Part shown: piece by piece, positions 7,518 to 17,208 of the stretch
How positions within the stretch are numbered: the stretch's first letter is position 1
Layout of the letters: the number at the start of each line of letters is the position of its first letter
From: Chitinophagaceae bacterium
Lineage (GTDB): Bacteria; Bacteroidota; Bacteroidia; Chitinophagales; Chitinophagaceae
DNA length: 32,109 nucleotides
Direction: 5' to 3'
Assembly (NCBI GenBank): GCA_947456055.1
Contig: CANGSR010000008.1
Coordinates: forward strand, 1 to 32,109
Program-made: the position numbers and the translations under genes
The notes under the pieces: generated by a model
Database searches by the model: none
What the model was told of the DNA's origin: nothing
Seen by the model: the letters and a program-made list of their open reading frames with translations, nothing else

Positions 7518-8981
7518 ATGAATGCGTATATCCTCTTTCTCTCAAAGGCCATCCTAAGTTCAGGATTGTTTTACCTATGGTATTTATTGGTTTTGAAAAA
7601 CCAGAAGATGCACGTATTCAACCGTCATTTCCTAAGGGCGGCAGTGGTGGCAAGTCTTTTATTACCAACTACCAATATTAGCTACAACCTGGTAACCAAA
7701 TCGCAAAACCTCGTTGCAATAAAAATGCTACAGGTTATTAGCGGTGGGGAAGAAGCCGATGTGGTAGTCTCATCTGGTACACAATCATGGTTCACTATGG
7801 AACATGTACTTTTTAGCCTTTATGCCTTTGTAATCGGCATACTATTGGTTTGGAGCATAATACCCATAGTAAGGCTGTTCAAAATAAAATCAGGCAGCAG
7901 GGTAAGTAAATATCCTGGTTACAACCTTATCCATGTCAATATTCCATCTGCCCCATTTTCATTCCTCAATAATTTGTATTGGAATGAAAGTACCGACCCT
8001 GAAACCGACCCTGGTAAGCAAATGATGGTTCATGAACTGTGTCACATCAAACAAAAACACTCTTATGACAACCTGCTGATGCAACTGGTATTGGTGGTTT
8101 TCTGGATTAATCCTTTTTATTGGCTTATGAGAAAGGAGCTCACAATGGTTCACGAATTTATAGCCGATGAAGCTGCAATAGCACCTAATGATACTGATAC
8201 TTTCGCACGAATGTTGCTGCATGCCCGCTACGCTAATCTTTTCCCAACAATTGCCCATTCATTTTTTCACTCACCCATTAAAAGACGATTAACTATGCTT
8301 ACAAAATCGCCCAACACTTCATTTGCTGGTCTTCGCCGTATTCTGGCACTCCCATTATATCTGGGTATTGCAACCTTATGCTCGTTCAAAATCACCAACA
8401 CCCCCCAAACCCGAGCCACTGAACGCACCCTTATAGTGCTGGATGCAGGCCATGGAGGGAAGGATAATGGTGCATACAATAATGATGGCTTATTGGAAAA
8501 AAATGTAGCCATGCAAATAACAAATAATCTTAACCGTCTGGCTAAAGAATACAATATTGACGTGGTACTCACAAGGGATGGAGATAACTATCCAACTCTG
8601 GCAGAAAGGGTGAAAATGGCCAATGAAGCTCATGCCGCACTCTTTGTTTCTATACATACTAATAGTAAGCTTCCCGGCCGTGACTCAGTGAGTGATTATG
8701 AAATATATGTTTCTAAAGGAAATAAGCAATTACCACAAAGCTTATTACTTGGTTCTGCAATAGCTGGTAGACTTGCAACCCAAGGCCTCACGTTGCCAAT
8801 TAAAGAAAAGAGAATACATGTACTCAATGAAAATGATAATCCTGCTGTATTAATTGAATGTGGAGATATACGCAATCCATCACAAATGGCGATGCTCAAA
8901 GACCCTGCGAAGTCGGAGCAATACTGCCGCAATATATTGAGTGGAATTGTAGATTTTGTGAATAGCAAGGACAAGAAGTAA
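7518..8981 (+). CDS. M56 (BlaR1-type) membrane metallopeptidase fused to N-acetylmuramoyl-L-alanine amidase
   Basis: The 487-aa protein has two parts. Residues 1 to about 295 form an M56 integral-membrane protease with several hydrophobic segments (about 8-25, 35-50, 98-118, 187-205, 285-300), zinc motif HELCH (172-176) and a likely third ligand in MVHEFIADE. After the last hydrophobic stretch comes an Amidase_3 domain (about 303-487): LDAGHGGKDNGA (H313), EKN (E328), SIHTN (H381) and PAVLIECGD (E448), covering the expected zinc ligands and catalytic Glu. By topology the amidase should face the periplasm. In classical BlaR1 this place is taken by a penicillin-binding sensor. I infer that the amidase binds or cuts peptidoglycan as the sensing step for BlaI release. 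Confidence 0.9.
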   Translation: MNAYILFLSKAILSSGLFYLWYLLVLKNQKMHVFNRHFLRAAVVASLLLPTTNISYNLVTKSQNLVAIKMLQVISGGEEADVVVSSGTQSWFTMEHVLFSLYAFVIGILLVWSIIPIVRLFKIKSGSRVSKYPGYNLIHVNIPSAPFSFLNNLYWNESTDPETDPGKQMMVHELCHIKQKHSYDNLLMQLVLVVFWINPFYWLMRKELTMVHEFIADEAAIAPNDTDTFARMLLHARYANLFPTIAHSFFHSPIKRRLTMLTKSPNTSFAGLRRILALPLYLGIATLCSFKITNTPQTRATERTLIVLDAGHGGKDNGAYNNDGLLEKNVAMQITNNLNRLAKEYNIDVVLTRDGDNYPTLAERVKMANEAHAALFVSIHTNSKLPGRDSVSDYEIYVSKGNKQLPQSLLLGSAIAGRLATQGLTLPIKEKRIHVLNENDNPAVLIECGDIRNPSQMAMLKDPAKSEQYCRNILSGIVDFVNSKDKK

Positions 8982-9010
8982 TTGGAATAAATCTGATACT
9001 GGTAAATTCC

Positions 9011-9058
9011 GGCTGTGATGATTAGGCGATGTCTTTTTCATCACAGCCGATTTTTTTT
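9011..9058 (+). terminator. Intrinsic terminator after the blaI operon
   Basis: GGCTGTGATGA and TCATCACAGCC form a perfect 11-bp stem around a 16-base loop, followed by GA and a run of eight T. It lies 30 bases after the M56-amidase stop codon. Confidence 0.85.
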
Positions 9059-9200
9059 ACAAATAAATTATTTTGTTGGGTTACTAACATTTGGCTAATA
9101 AATTACGTCTATATATTAAGACACCAATAAAATTTCATCGGTATTGGGAATGTTGGCCTCGTCAGCCTTCTTTACTTAACCTAACAAAATAAATTGTTTT

Positions 9201-11102
9201 ATGAAAAAACTGTTACTCCTTTTTATTGCTGCAATTTGCATGTCTGTTGCCACTTTTGCTATTGCACCAATTGTGGGTCCAACCACAGTATGCCAACGTT
9301 CCTACGCTTATCTATCCGATTCTACGCCGGGTGGTACATGGAGTAGTAGTGATCCTGCTATTGCCACTATAAACCCAACTGATGGAACATTATTTGGGGT
9401 AGCAAGTGGAAGTTGTGTTATTACATATACAGTAGGTGGTTCTTTTATTACCGAAATATTTACGGTTGGTCCTTTTGTTCCTTGGATAACGGGTCCTTCG
9501 GGAATTTGCGTAGGAGTAACCTCAGCGGTTTCAGATGCCGATCCGGGTGGCACATGGAGCGTTGATTTTCCGTCAATTCTTACTATAAATGCTACGACGG
9601 GAGTTATTGTGGGTGTTTCCCCTGGTGTTGCTACAGTCTATTATACACTGGGAACAGGTTGTTCGGTTGATGGGAGTATCACGGTTAATTCAACGGGAGT
9701 GGGACCGATAGTTGGCCCATCCTTGCTATGCATTGGGGCTTCTGATTCTATGTTAGATTCATATCCCGGAGGAACATGGGAGAGTTCTAATACTGCGGTG
9801 GCTACTGTTTCAAGTACAGGTTTGGTAACTGGAGTCTCCTCAGGCACTACATTAATTAGTTATACTGGTGTTGGGATTTGCGGAGCAGAAACCGTGACTA
9901 AAGTATTAAGTGTGGGCACACCCATTTCATTGGCACCTATTTCGTATACTACATTAAATGTTGCCATCGGTGCTATGGTTATATATACTGACGCTACTTT
10001 AGGGGGTACATGGGCAAGCAGTACCCCGGCGGTTGCAACTGTTAATCCATCAACCGGTGTTGTTACCGGTATTGCATCAGGTACTACCACATTAACCTAT
10101 ACTGTGCCAAGTTGTATCGGCACTGTTTTTTGCACTCAGGTTATCAGTGTTTCGGTACTTAATGGTATTTCAGGTAATATAGTTTTTTCTAGTGGTGCTT
10201 ATTCAGGTCCACTCACTGTATGGTTGATCCATTACAACTCTGGTACACATAATTTAGTAGCCGTTGACTCTATTTATACTACGGTTTCGGGCATAAGCAG
10301 CTATTATTATCACTTTACTGGCATGGCTTCAGATTCTTTTAGGGTTAAGGCAGCAGGCTACGATTCCACAGCTTCCTATACCGGATATGTGCCTACCTAC
10401 CACACAAGCAGTTATTTCTGGAATACTGCTGATGTTATCAACCATATTAGCGGAACAGCCGATGTAAATAAAGACATCGATATGGCATGGGGTACCGTAC
10501 CTGCCGGAACAGGGTTTATTGCTGGGGACGTTACTACTGGTGCCAATCGTGGTTCTTCTACAGGTTTACCTGCGGTTCATCTAAGGATATACCTGATAAA
10601 TTCAACTACCGGTAGCCTCATCCAACAGGTCTTCACTGATGCTGCCGGTCATTATACTTTCCCGTCTATCCCGGTTGGTCAGACTTATACCGTTCACCCT
10701 GAGGCTATTAATTATACTACAACACCATATACGGGTATTATGCTCACTTCAGCAAACCCCTCTATGTCGGCTGCAAATTTCATTCAGCATACAGTTTCAA
10801 AAACGATTACACCAGGTGCAGAATCTGTACCCGGTCTAAATAATATAGTTGCTTCCATTACGGCCTATCCTAACCCTACAAATGGCAAACTAAACCTTAG
10901 TTGGCAGGAATTAACAACCGAAAAGGCAACCATTACTATTACAGATATTACTGGGAAGGAGCTAATTCAATCATCAATAACCCTGACCAAAGGTTCTGGT
11001 AATCAACAATTTGATTTATCGGGTCTTACAAATGGCCTTTATTTAATGAATTTTAAGTCTGAAAATATTAATTACAACAACAAAATACAGGTGCAACATT
11101 AA
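9201..11102 (+). CDS. Secreted protein with four Big_2-like Ig repeats and a T9SS sorting domain
   Basis: The 633-aa protein begins with a signal peptide (MKKLLLLFIAAICMSVATFA). Four bacterial Ig-like (Big_2 type) repeats of about 70-85 residues follow, each with GGTW at the start, an ATINP/ATV strand and a G.(V/I)SG or SPG turn. From about residue 330 there are two beta-rich stretches resembling carboxypeptidase-regulatory or Cna-B folds (FIAGDVTTG...GHYTFPSIPVGQTYTV). The end, ITAYPNPTNGKLNLSW...LTNGLYLMNF, is a type A T9SS C-terminal domain. The protein is therefore exported through the outer membrane and probably attached to the surface, perhaps for adhesion. It is flanked by two terminators and so is transcribed alone. 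Confidence 0.88.
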   Translation: MKKLLLLFIAAICMSVATFAIAPIVGPTTVCQRSYAYLSDSTPGGTWSSSDPAIATINPTDGTLFGVASGSCVITYTVGGSFITEIFTVGPFVPWITGPSGICVGVTSAVSDADPGGTWSVDFPSILTINATTGVIVGVSPGVATVYYTLGTGCSVDGSITVNSTGVGPIVGPSLLCIGASDSMLDSYPGGTWESSNTAVATVSSTGLVTGVSSGTTLISYTGVGICGAETVTKVLSVGTPISLAPISYTTLNVAIGAMVIYTDATLGGTWASSTPAVATVNPSTGVVTGIASGTTTLTYTVPSCIGTVFCTQVISVSVLNGISGNIVFSSGAYSGPLTVWLIHYNSGTHNLVAVDSIYTTVSGISSYYYHFTGMASDSFRVKAAGYDSTASYTGYVPTYHTSSYFWNTADVINHISGTADVNKDIDMAWGTVPAGTGFIAGDVTTGANRGSSTGLPAVHLRIYLINSTTGSLIQQVFTDAAGHYTFPSIPVGQTYTVHPEAINYTTTPYTGIMLTSANPSMSAANFIQHTVSKTITPGAESVPGLNNIVASITAYPNPTNGKLNLSWQELTTEKATITITDITGKELIQSSITLTKGSGNQQFDLSGLTNGLYLMNFKSENINYNNKIQVQH

Positions 11103-11126
11103 TCCTGTTTATTCTTTTAGTATTGG

Positions 11127-11154
11127 GCAGGAGTAGAAATGCTCCTGCTTTTTT
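11127..11154 (+). terminator. Intrinsic terminator after the Ig-repeat gene
   Basis: GCAGGAG and CTCCTGC form a 7-bp stem with an 8-base loop, followed by six T. It begins about 25 bases after the stop codon. Confidence 0.8.
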
Positions 11155-11255
11155 ATGTTGTATTTAGAGCCAAAAAGTCGCATGAGTCCCTTATGAATAT
11201 AACCCCTCTTCGGTTAAATAAGGTTAATCTTCTATACCGGGTGCATTTCTGTCCC

Positions 11256-11263
11256 TACCTTTG
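11256..11263 (+). promoter_or_regulatory. Bacteroidota -7 box of the outer-membrane receptor gene
   Basis: TACCTTTG matches TAnnTTTG 21 bases before the ATG at 11285, giving an expected leader of about 15 bases. No strong -33 element was seen. Confidence 0.5.
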
Positions 11264-11284
11264 GGGAAATAGCTATCCATAAGT

Positions 11285-13699
11285 ATGAGTTGGATTACCA
11301 AAGTATTATCCCTATTAGTTTGTTTGTTATGTCCCTTGGCGGCTGTAGCCCAGTTATTGACTATTAGTGGTATAATAAGCGATGAAAAGGCAACCCTTAG
11401 TGGGGCTACGATTTCCCTATTGAAAGGCGCAGATTCGTCATGGGTTAAAACGGAAATCTCTGATGATAAAGGGGTATTTACTTTCAGTCAGGTATCAGGT
11501 GGTAGCTATTTACTTTCAGCTACATCTGTAGGTTATGAATCCCTTTTGATGCCTATAAATGTCAATGAAAATACCTCAGTGCCATTCAACATACAATTAC
11601 ATAAATCCAATAATTCGCTTGGAGAGGTTGCCATTACTGCGAAAAAGCCTTTTATCGAAATGTCGCTGGGTAAGTTAGTGGTAAATATTGAGGGGACTTC
11701 TACTACAGCTATTTCTACAGTTCTTGATTTGTTGCGCAGGTTACCGGGGGTGTCGGTTGACCAAAATGGAAATATTACCATGATGGGTAAGGCTGGTGTA
11801 ATGGTGTTGATTGACGACCACCCCACCTATCTTAGTGGCGATGACCTGGCCAATTATCTACGCACCATTACTGCCGAAGAGGTAAGTCAGATAGAACTTA
11901 TTACCCAACCAGGTGCCAAATATGATGCAGCCGGAAATACCGGGGTTATCAATGTAAAGATTAAGAAAAATAGAAAACAGGGACTCAATGGCAATTTAAC
12001 CCTAAGTTATGGGCAGGGTGTGCGCTACAACAGGCATGAGAGCTTACAGGTAAATTATAAGAAAAAGAAGCTGAACCTATCCTTTGGACTCACTGATATG
12101 GAGGCTATAGGTTTTGCAGATTATCTGGAAACCCTTAGTTATTTCAATGTTGCCAATTCTAGCCTTTTGGCGAAAAGTAAAGTCCATTCAGCTACAATAG
12201 AGGATTTCAGTAATACGGCAATAAGATTGGCTGCTGATTATGACCTTGATAAGGATAATACTATAGGGGTAAATGTGCGTAGTACTTACCACCCTAACAA
12301 TACCCATGGTGATATTAGTACTGCAACCACAAACGACGTGAATAATAGTATAGGGTTTGGAGAGGTGAGAAATAAGGATTACCACCTGCGCAAGGACATT
12401 ATGGCTAATGCCTACCTTACCCACAAGTTCAATAAAGACAATACCCTTGATGTGAATCTTGATTATCTCGCATTCACTAAAACAGCATGGCAGGACATCA
12501 ATAATACCCAATATGATGTTATCAAGCTCCTAACTAATCAACAACTATTGCATAGCCAGCAGCCATCAGAAATCAACGTATTTAGTGCAAGGGCAGATTA
12601 TTCAGGCACATTGAAGCATGATATAAAAATGGAAGCAGGACTGAAAAGCAGCATTGTAGGTACTGATAATGATGCAAAATTTACCCAGTATGTTGGGGGG
12701 GCCTGGGTATATGACTCTACCCGCTCCAACCGTTTCAATTACAAGGAGAATATTAATGCTGCCTACCTTAATTTCTCTAAAACACTCAACCCTAAATGGG
12801 ATGCCAGAGTGGGGCTAAGAGCAGAGCAAACTAATGCTGATGGACAACAATACGTTCATGATGTTCATTTTACTAAACATTATCTTTCCCTTTTTCCAAC
12901 AGGATTCCTTTCTTATAAGAAAGACAGCAGCAATCAGTTCGAACTCAACTATGGCCGCCGAATTGACCGTCCATCCTACAATCAGTTGAATCCTTTTATT
13001 TATTATGCCTTTGATTACAACTACAATGTAGGCAATCCAAATCTTCAGCCGCAGTTTACCAATAGTATTGAATTGAAGCATAGCTATAAGAATATGATTA
13101 TAACTACATTAAACTATTCGGCTACAAATGATGTAATGAATGATATACTAGAGGTAAATGACTCAACCAGGGTAGTGTACAAAACCCAGAAGAATTTTGC
13201 ATCTAATAATTTTGGGTATATAGGTATTCAATTCAATAAAAACATTTTTAAATGGTGGAGTCTCAATTCATCAGTAAGTGTGTTTTATGCCAGCTACAAT
13301 GGCATGGTGAATAATGTAAATAAGCATGTGGAATACTCAGGATATTCGGTTTCTGTGAATACCCAATTCGATTTTGGTAAAGGATGGAAAGCTGATGGCT
13401 ACGGGTATTATAACAGCAATGGCAGATCATCACTTACCGAGTCTTTTATGGCTAACGGCTATATGGAATTGGGTGTGTCAAAAAAAATAAACGAGCGTTT
13501 CTTAATCAAGTTCTCAGCCGAAGACCCACTGTATATCAACAAATTTTACTATTATAATGAGTCAACAAATTTCAAGTCGGACGCTAGGGTAAGGTATGCC
13601 ACCCAATTTTTTAGTCTTGCCCTTACCTGGAAATTTGGTGGCAAACAATCTGAAACCCATCAGGTAAGTGCCATTGATGAAGCTGGGAGGGTGAAGTAA
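11285..13699 (+). CDS. TonB-dependent-receptor-like outer-membrane beta-barrel protein
   Basis: The 804-aa protein has a signal peptide (cleavage probably near AAVAQ), then a carboxypeptidase-regulatory-like domain (ISGIISDEKATLSGATISL, about 26-110) typical of SusC-type proteins. A plug-like domain follows at about 115-230 (VLDLLRRLPGVSVDQNGNI, VLIDDHPTYLSGDDL, QPGAKYDAAGNTGVINVKIKK). The rest is a barrel of the outer-membrane beta-barrel family, ending in alternating aromatic strands. It imports or binds an unknown ligand. There is no SusD partner and no TonB gene nearby, so the substrate cannot be inferred. It appears monocistronic, with its own -7 box and a shared convergent terminator downstream. 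Confidence 0.9.
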   Translation: MSWITKVLSLLVCLLCPLAAVAQLLTISGIISDEKATLSGATISLLKGADSSWVKTEISDDKGVFTFSQVSGGSYLLSATSVGYESLLMPINVNENTSVPFNIQLHKSNNSLGEVAITAKKPFIEMSLGKLVVNIEGTSTTAISTVLDLLRRLPGVSVDQNGNITMMGKAGVMVLIDDHPTYLSGDDLANYLRTITAEEVSQIELITQPGAKYDAAGNTGVINVKIKKNRKQGLNGNLTLSYGQGVRYNRHESLQVNYKKKKLNLSFGLTDMEAIGFADYLETLSYFNVANSSLLAKSKVHSATIEDFSNTAIRLAADYDLDKDNTIGVNVRSTYHPNNTHGDISTATTNDVNNSIGFGEVRNKDYHLRKDIMANAYLTHKFNKDNTLDVNLDYLAFTKTAWQDINNTQYDVIKLLTNQQLLHSQQPSEINVFSARADYSGTLKHDIKMEAGLKSSIVGTDNDAKFTQYVGGAWVYDSTRSNRFNYKENINAAYLNFSKTLNPKWDARVGLRAEQTNADGQQYVHDVHFTKHYLSLFPTGFLSYKKDSSNQFELNYGRRIDRPSYNQLNPFIYYAFDYNYNVGNPNLQPQFTNSIELKHSYKNMIITTLNYSATNDVMNDILEVNDSTRVVYKTQKNFASNNFGYIGIQFNKNIFKWWSLNSSVSVFYASYNGMVNNVNKHVEYSGYSVSVNTQFDFGKGWKADGYGYYNSNGRSSLTESFMANGYMELGVSKKINERFLIKFSAEDPLYINKFYYYNESTNFKSDARVRYATQFFSLALTWKFGGKQSETHQVSAIDEAGRVK

Positions 13700-13726
13700 C
13701 ATTCGGGGCCTAATCAAAAAAATAAT

Positions 13727-13753
13727 GGGCTACCATAATTGTATGATAGCCCC
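13727..13753. terminator. Convergent bidirectional terminator
   Basis: GGGCTA-c-CAT and ATG-a-TAGCCC form a hairpin with one mismatch, preceded by an A-rich and followed by a T/A-rich stretch. It lies between the receptor gene and the oppositely oriented hemL. Confidence 0.6.
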
Positions 13754-13776
13754 TTATTATAATAATCTGGTTGTTC

Positions 13777-15075
13777 TTAAAAATTCGAAATAAAGTTTTG
13801 CGCAGCAAAAACAGTCTCATCGATATCCTCAAATGATAATGCCTTACTGATAAACCAGGTTTCAAAAGCTGATGGTGGCAAATAAAAACCATCGGTAAGC
13901 ATGCCATGGAAGAACTTATTGAAAAGTGCATTATTGGCAGCGGCAGCAGATGCGAAATTATTCACCGGCTTTTCGCTAAAATGTACGCTAATCATAGAGC
14001 CAAAACGGTTGATAACAAATGGGGAACTACCCGTGCTTAATGCTTTCTCCAATCCTGCTTGCAGGTAAGCGGTTTTATCTTCAATCTCTTTATAGATAGA
14101 TGGATTGTCCTTTAAAGTTCTCAGCATGGTATACCCGGCTATCATGGCTATTGGGTTACCACTCAGTGTGCCTGCCTGGTAAACATTACCCAATGGGGCT
14201 ATATGCTCCATAATGGCCCTTTTACCACCAAAAGCACCAACAGGCAATCCACCACCTATCACCTTACCATAGGTTACCAGGTCGGCATCAATACCTAGTC
14301 TTTCCTGTGCACCACCAGCAGCAAGCCTGAAGCCTGTCATCACCTCGTCGAAAATAAATACAATATCTTCCTTATCGCAAATATCCCTTAGCCCTTGCAG
14401 GAAGCCGGGTTCTGGTATAATACAACCCATATTACCAGCAACAGGTTCTATGATGATAGCTGCTATTTCTCCCGGATATTGTTTTACCAGTTGCTCTACA
14501 GCCTCAAGGTCATTATATGGGGCAGTAAGGGTATCAATTGATACACCCGCTGTAACACCAGGCACTGTTTGTATATTAAAAGTAGCCAGCCCGCTACCTG
14601 CCTTTACTAGAAAAGCATCAGCATGCCCATGGTAACAACCTTCAAATTTGATGAATTTGTTCCTGCCGGTATAGCCACGGGCTAGCCTTAGTGCACTCAT
14701 ACATGCCTCAGTACCACTGCTCACCATACGCACCATGTCCACATTTGGAGCCATGCTACATATAAGTTCAGCCATTTCTATTTCCAGCTCTGTAGGTGCA
14801 CCAAAAGAAGTAGAGTGGGCTGCTTTTTCGCAAATAGCATCCACTACAGGTTCATAAGCATGGCCTAAAATCATAGGGCCCCATGAGTTGATATAATCTA
14901 CATACCTGTTGCCATCAGCGTCAAACATGTATGCGCCTTTAGCCCGCTCCATAAATAATGGTGTGCCACCCACGCTCCTGAAAGCCCTTACCGGTGAGTT
15001 TACCCCGCCTGGTATTGTTTTCTGGGCCCTTTCGAATAATTCCTGGCTTCTTGTCGTTATTTTCATCTGTTTCAA
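13777..15075 (-). CDS. hemL: Glutamate-1-semialdehyde 2,1-aminomutase
   Basis: The 432-aa PLP enzyme converts glutamate-1-semialdehyde to 5-aminolevulinate, the second step of the C5 pathway after hem[29 protein letters not shown] and [17 protein letters not shown] are diagnostic; K271 in the last should form the Schiff base. The length is normal. The start [14 protein letters not shown] has a second Met four residues in that would serve equally well. It lies on the same strand as the other hem genes but is separated from hemB by a Uma2 gene and a plus-strand small gene, so it has its own promoter. Confidence 0.97.
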   Translation of the reverse strand: MKQMKITTRSQELFERAQKTIPGGVNSPVRAFRSVGGTPLFMERAKGAYMFDADGNRYVDYINSWGPMILGHAYEPVVDAICEKAAHSTSFGAPTELEIEMAELICSMAPNVDMVRMVSSGTEACMSALRLARGYTGRNKFIKFEGCYHGHADAFLVKAGSGLATFNIQTVPGVTAGVSIDTLTAPYNDLEAVEQLVKQYPGEIAAIIIEPVAGNMGCIIPEPGFLQGLRDICDKEDIVFIFDEVMTGFRLAAGGAQERLGIDADLVTYGKVIGGGLPVGAFGGKRAIMEHIAPLGNVYQAGTLSGNPIAMIAGYTMLRTLKDNPSIYKEIEDKTAYLQAGLEKALSTGSSPFVINRFGSMISVHFSEKPVNNFASAAAANNALFNKFFHGMLTDGFYLPPSAFETWFISKALSFEDIDETVFAAQNFISNF

Positions 15076-15171
15076 TTTTATAATTGAGCTACAAAATATT
15101 TTTTCTTAGTGGTTCTGATGATAAATCCTGAACTTTGTTATAACTTTATTTGAATATTATCTGTACTATTT

Positions 15172-15408
15172 ATGATTCTTATTGCCATTTTGTTTCCCGG
15201 TTTGTCATTTTTGCTCAGGGGCAAATTGATTTCTGCGGTGTTTGCTATCATCCTACAGGTGATTGCGCTTTTTACTTTAGTCTTAGTTGGCCTGGGTTTC
15301 TACATTTGGTTATTTACAGCTATCTGGGCTGTGAGCTCTTATACACAATCCCGTGCCGACAGAAGAAACCGTGAACTTATCCGTGCCATAAGGCAGGGTA
15401 GAAGGTAA
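15172..15408 (+). CDS. Small two-helix membrane protein, Pmp3/YqaE-like
   Basis: The 78-aa protein has two or three hydrophobic stretches (ILIAILFPGLSFLL, LISAVFAIILQVIALFTLV, GFYIWLFTAIWAV) and a strongly basic tail (ADRRNRELIRAIRQGRR). The start and the LFPGLSFLL turn resemble the Pmp3/YqaE family of small stress-related membrane proteins, but the match is loose. An overlapping ORF at 15150 in another frame is a shadow. It is the only plus-strand gene between hemL and hemB. Confidence 0.6.
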   Translation: MILIAILFPGLSFLLRGKLISAVFAIILQVIALFTLVLVGLGFYIWLFTAIWAVSSYTQSRADRRNRELIRAIRQGRR

Positions 15409-15444
15409 TAACCTAAAGAACTTTGTCATAAATAAATGCCCGAA

Positions 15445-16041
15445 TTACGCTAAAGACGTTTTCCTATAAACCTCATTCAATGGCAAGTCGAATCCGATTG
15501 AATCAATAACCAAAGAAGAGTTACCATCTTCCGCATAAATTGGCTCGTCCCAGGTAGTTTCATTCTTTCTCCTGTTTATTTGAATAAATTTCCTGGTAGA
15601 ATCCACCAAAATATATTCCTTCAAAGAGGGTATTTGTTTATAGTAGTGAAATTTGAACGCCATATCATAACCCTTGGTTGAAGAACTCATTACTTCAATG
15701 ATTGCTGTTGGGTTGGTTAATGTATCAAATCCATTTTCTTTACGCTGTAGCTCTTCACATAAAATTGTCAGGTCTGGATACATGAAAGAATCAAAATCAG
15801 GTGTTGTGACCCTTAGGTCAGCCACCAAAATCTCACACTCTTTACCTTCCAAATAATTGCCAATCTTTCTCATCAGGTTGGCAACTATAAAGTTATGGTC
15901 GAAAGAAGCACCCGCCATATCATAAATTCTTCCTTCGAAGTATTCATGTTTTTCTAGACTTCTTACCTCTATTTCGAGATAATCATCAGGTGTTATATAA
16001 CTAACTGCTGGAAATGCCATAAATGCAGATTTATGATACAA
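15445..16041 (-). CDS. Uma2-family (DUF820) restriction-endonuclease-fold protein
   Basis: The 198-aa protein has the Uma2 pattern: YLEIEVRSLEKHEYFEGRIYDMAGAS, DHNFIVANL, YPDLTILCEE, PTAIIEVMSSSTKGYDMAFKFHYYKQIPSLKEYILVDS. The acidic residues PD and IIEV with the following K/Q fit a PD-(D/E)XK nuclease fold. The function of the family is unproven; members are often found in many copies in mobile-rich genomes. A start at Met8 (MAFPAVSYIT) is equally possible. It lies 8 bases downstream of hemB on the same strand and may be co-transcribed. Confidence 0.85.
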   Translation of the reverse strand: MYHKSAFMAFPAVSYITPDDYLEIEVRSLEKHEYFEGRIYDMAGASFDHNFIVANLMRKIGNYLEGKECEILVADLRVTTPDFDSFMYPDLTILCEELQRKENGFDTLTNPTAIIEVMSSSTKGYDMAFKFHYYKQIPSLKEYILVDSTRKFIQINRRKNETTWDEPIYAEDGNSSLVIDSIGFDLPLNEVYRKTSLA

Positions 16042-16049
16042 ATATAAGA

Positions 16050-17027
16050 CTATCCGTTTATCAATTTGGCGGCATCCTTGGCATAATAGGTAGCAATAAG
16101 GTCGGCACCGGCACGCTTTATGCTGCTTAGTGACTCAATAATGGCCTTATTTTCATCCAGCCAACCCATTTTTACGGCAGCTTTTATCATGGCATATTCA
16201 CCGCTAACATGGTAGGCACTTACCGGCACATCCACACTATCCCTCACCTCACGGATAATATCCAGATAAGCCATAGCAGGTTTTACCATTACTATATCAG
16301 CACCTTCTTCCACATCCATCAGGGTTTCCTTTATTGCTTCACGACGGTTGGCGTAGTCCATCTGGTAGGTTTTCTTATCGCCAAATCCTGGTGCACTATC
16401 CAGCGCATCCCTGAAGGGACCATAAAAGCAACTTGCATACTTGGCACTATAGGCCATTATGCCTGTGCGGGTCATGTTGTTTTGTTCCAATGCTTCCCTT
16501 ATGGCTAGTATGCGGCCATCCATCATGTCGCTGGGAGCCACAATATCTGCACCTGCCTGGGCATGGCTCACACTCATTTGCGCCAATACTTCCACAGTAG
16601 GGTCGTTCACTATTTCATTATCTTCTACTATTCCGTCATGGCCATAGATGCTAAATGGGTCTAAAGCCACGTCAGTCATCACAATCATACCAGGGCAGGC
16701 ACTTTTAATAGCCCTTATGCTCCTTTGCATCAATCCGTTAGGATTTAATGCTTCTGTACCCTTATTGTCTTTCAGTTCATCTTTGCACTTAATGAAAAGC
16801 AATACACTTTTAATTCCCAAACCCCACAATTCTTTCACTTCATTCAGGGTATTATCAATACTCATGCGGTAATAGCCCTGCATTGATGATATTTCTTCCC
16901 TTACCCCGCTTCCTTCGGTAATAAAAAGTGGTGCTATAAAATCTGCCGGCCTTAAGATAGTTTCGGCTACCATAGCCCTTATTGCCGGTGACTGGCGTAG
17001 TATGCGGTTTCTTCTGATTAAATGCAT
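16050..17027 (-). CDS. hemB: Porphobilinogen synthase (delta-aminolevulinate dehydratase)
   Basis: The 325-aa enzyme condenses two 5-aminolevulinate molecules to porphobilinogen. Two active-site lysines are visible: K196 in AYSAKYASCFYGPF and K249 in IVMVKPAMAY. The metal site reads DVALDPFSIYGHDG, the aspartate type without cysteines, so a magnesium-dependent rather than zinc-dependent enzyme is expected from family knowledge. It has its own -7 box about 50 bases upstream of the ATG. Confidence 0.97.
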   Translation of the reverse strand: MHLIRRNRILRQSPAIRAMVAETILRPADFIAPLFITEGSGVREEISSMQGYYRMSIDNTLNEVKELWGLGIKSVLLFIKCKDELKDNKGTEALNPNGLMQRSIRAIKSACPGMIVMTDVALDPFSIYGHDGIVEDNEIVNDPTVEVLAQMSVSHAQAGADIVAPSDMMDGRILAIREALEQNNMTRTGIMAYSAKYASCFYGPFRDALDSAPGFGDKKTYQMDYANRREAIKETLMDVEEGADIVMVKPAMAYLDIIREVRDSVDVPVSAYHVSGEYAMIKAAVKMGWLDENKAIIESLSSIKRAGADLIATYYAKDAAKLING

Positions 17028-17076
17028 AGTCTGTAATTTGTGATGAAGGAGACAATTATTGACCCATTTCGTGACG

Positions 17077-17084
17077 CAAAACTA
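17077..17084 (-). promoter_or_regulatory. Bacteroidota -7 box of hemB
   Basis: The minus strand reads TAGTTTTG, matching TAnnTTTG. The leader to the hemB ATG at 17027 would be about 40 bases. Confidence 0.45.
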
Positions 17085-17208
17085 AGGTTATTATAAAACC
17101 CAAAACCTAATTGTCGTCATTTTTTCCATATTAAAATTATATAACACGAAAGAGTGGTGGGATCCTGCCAAATCGGGACGCAATAGAGCAATACACTAAA
17201 CCTATTTA

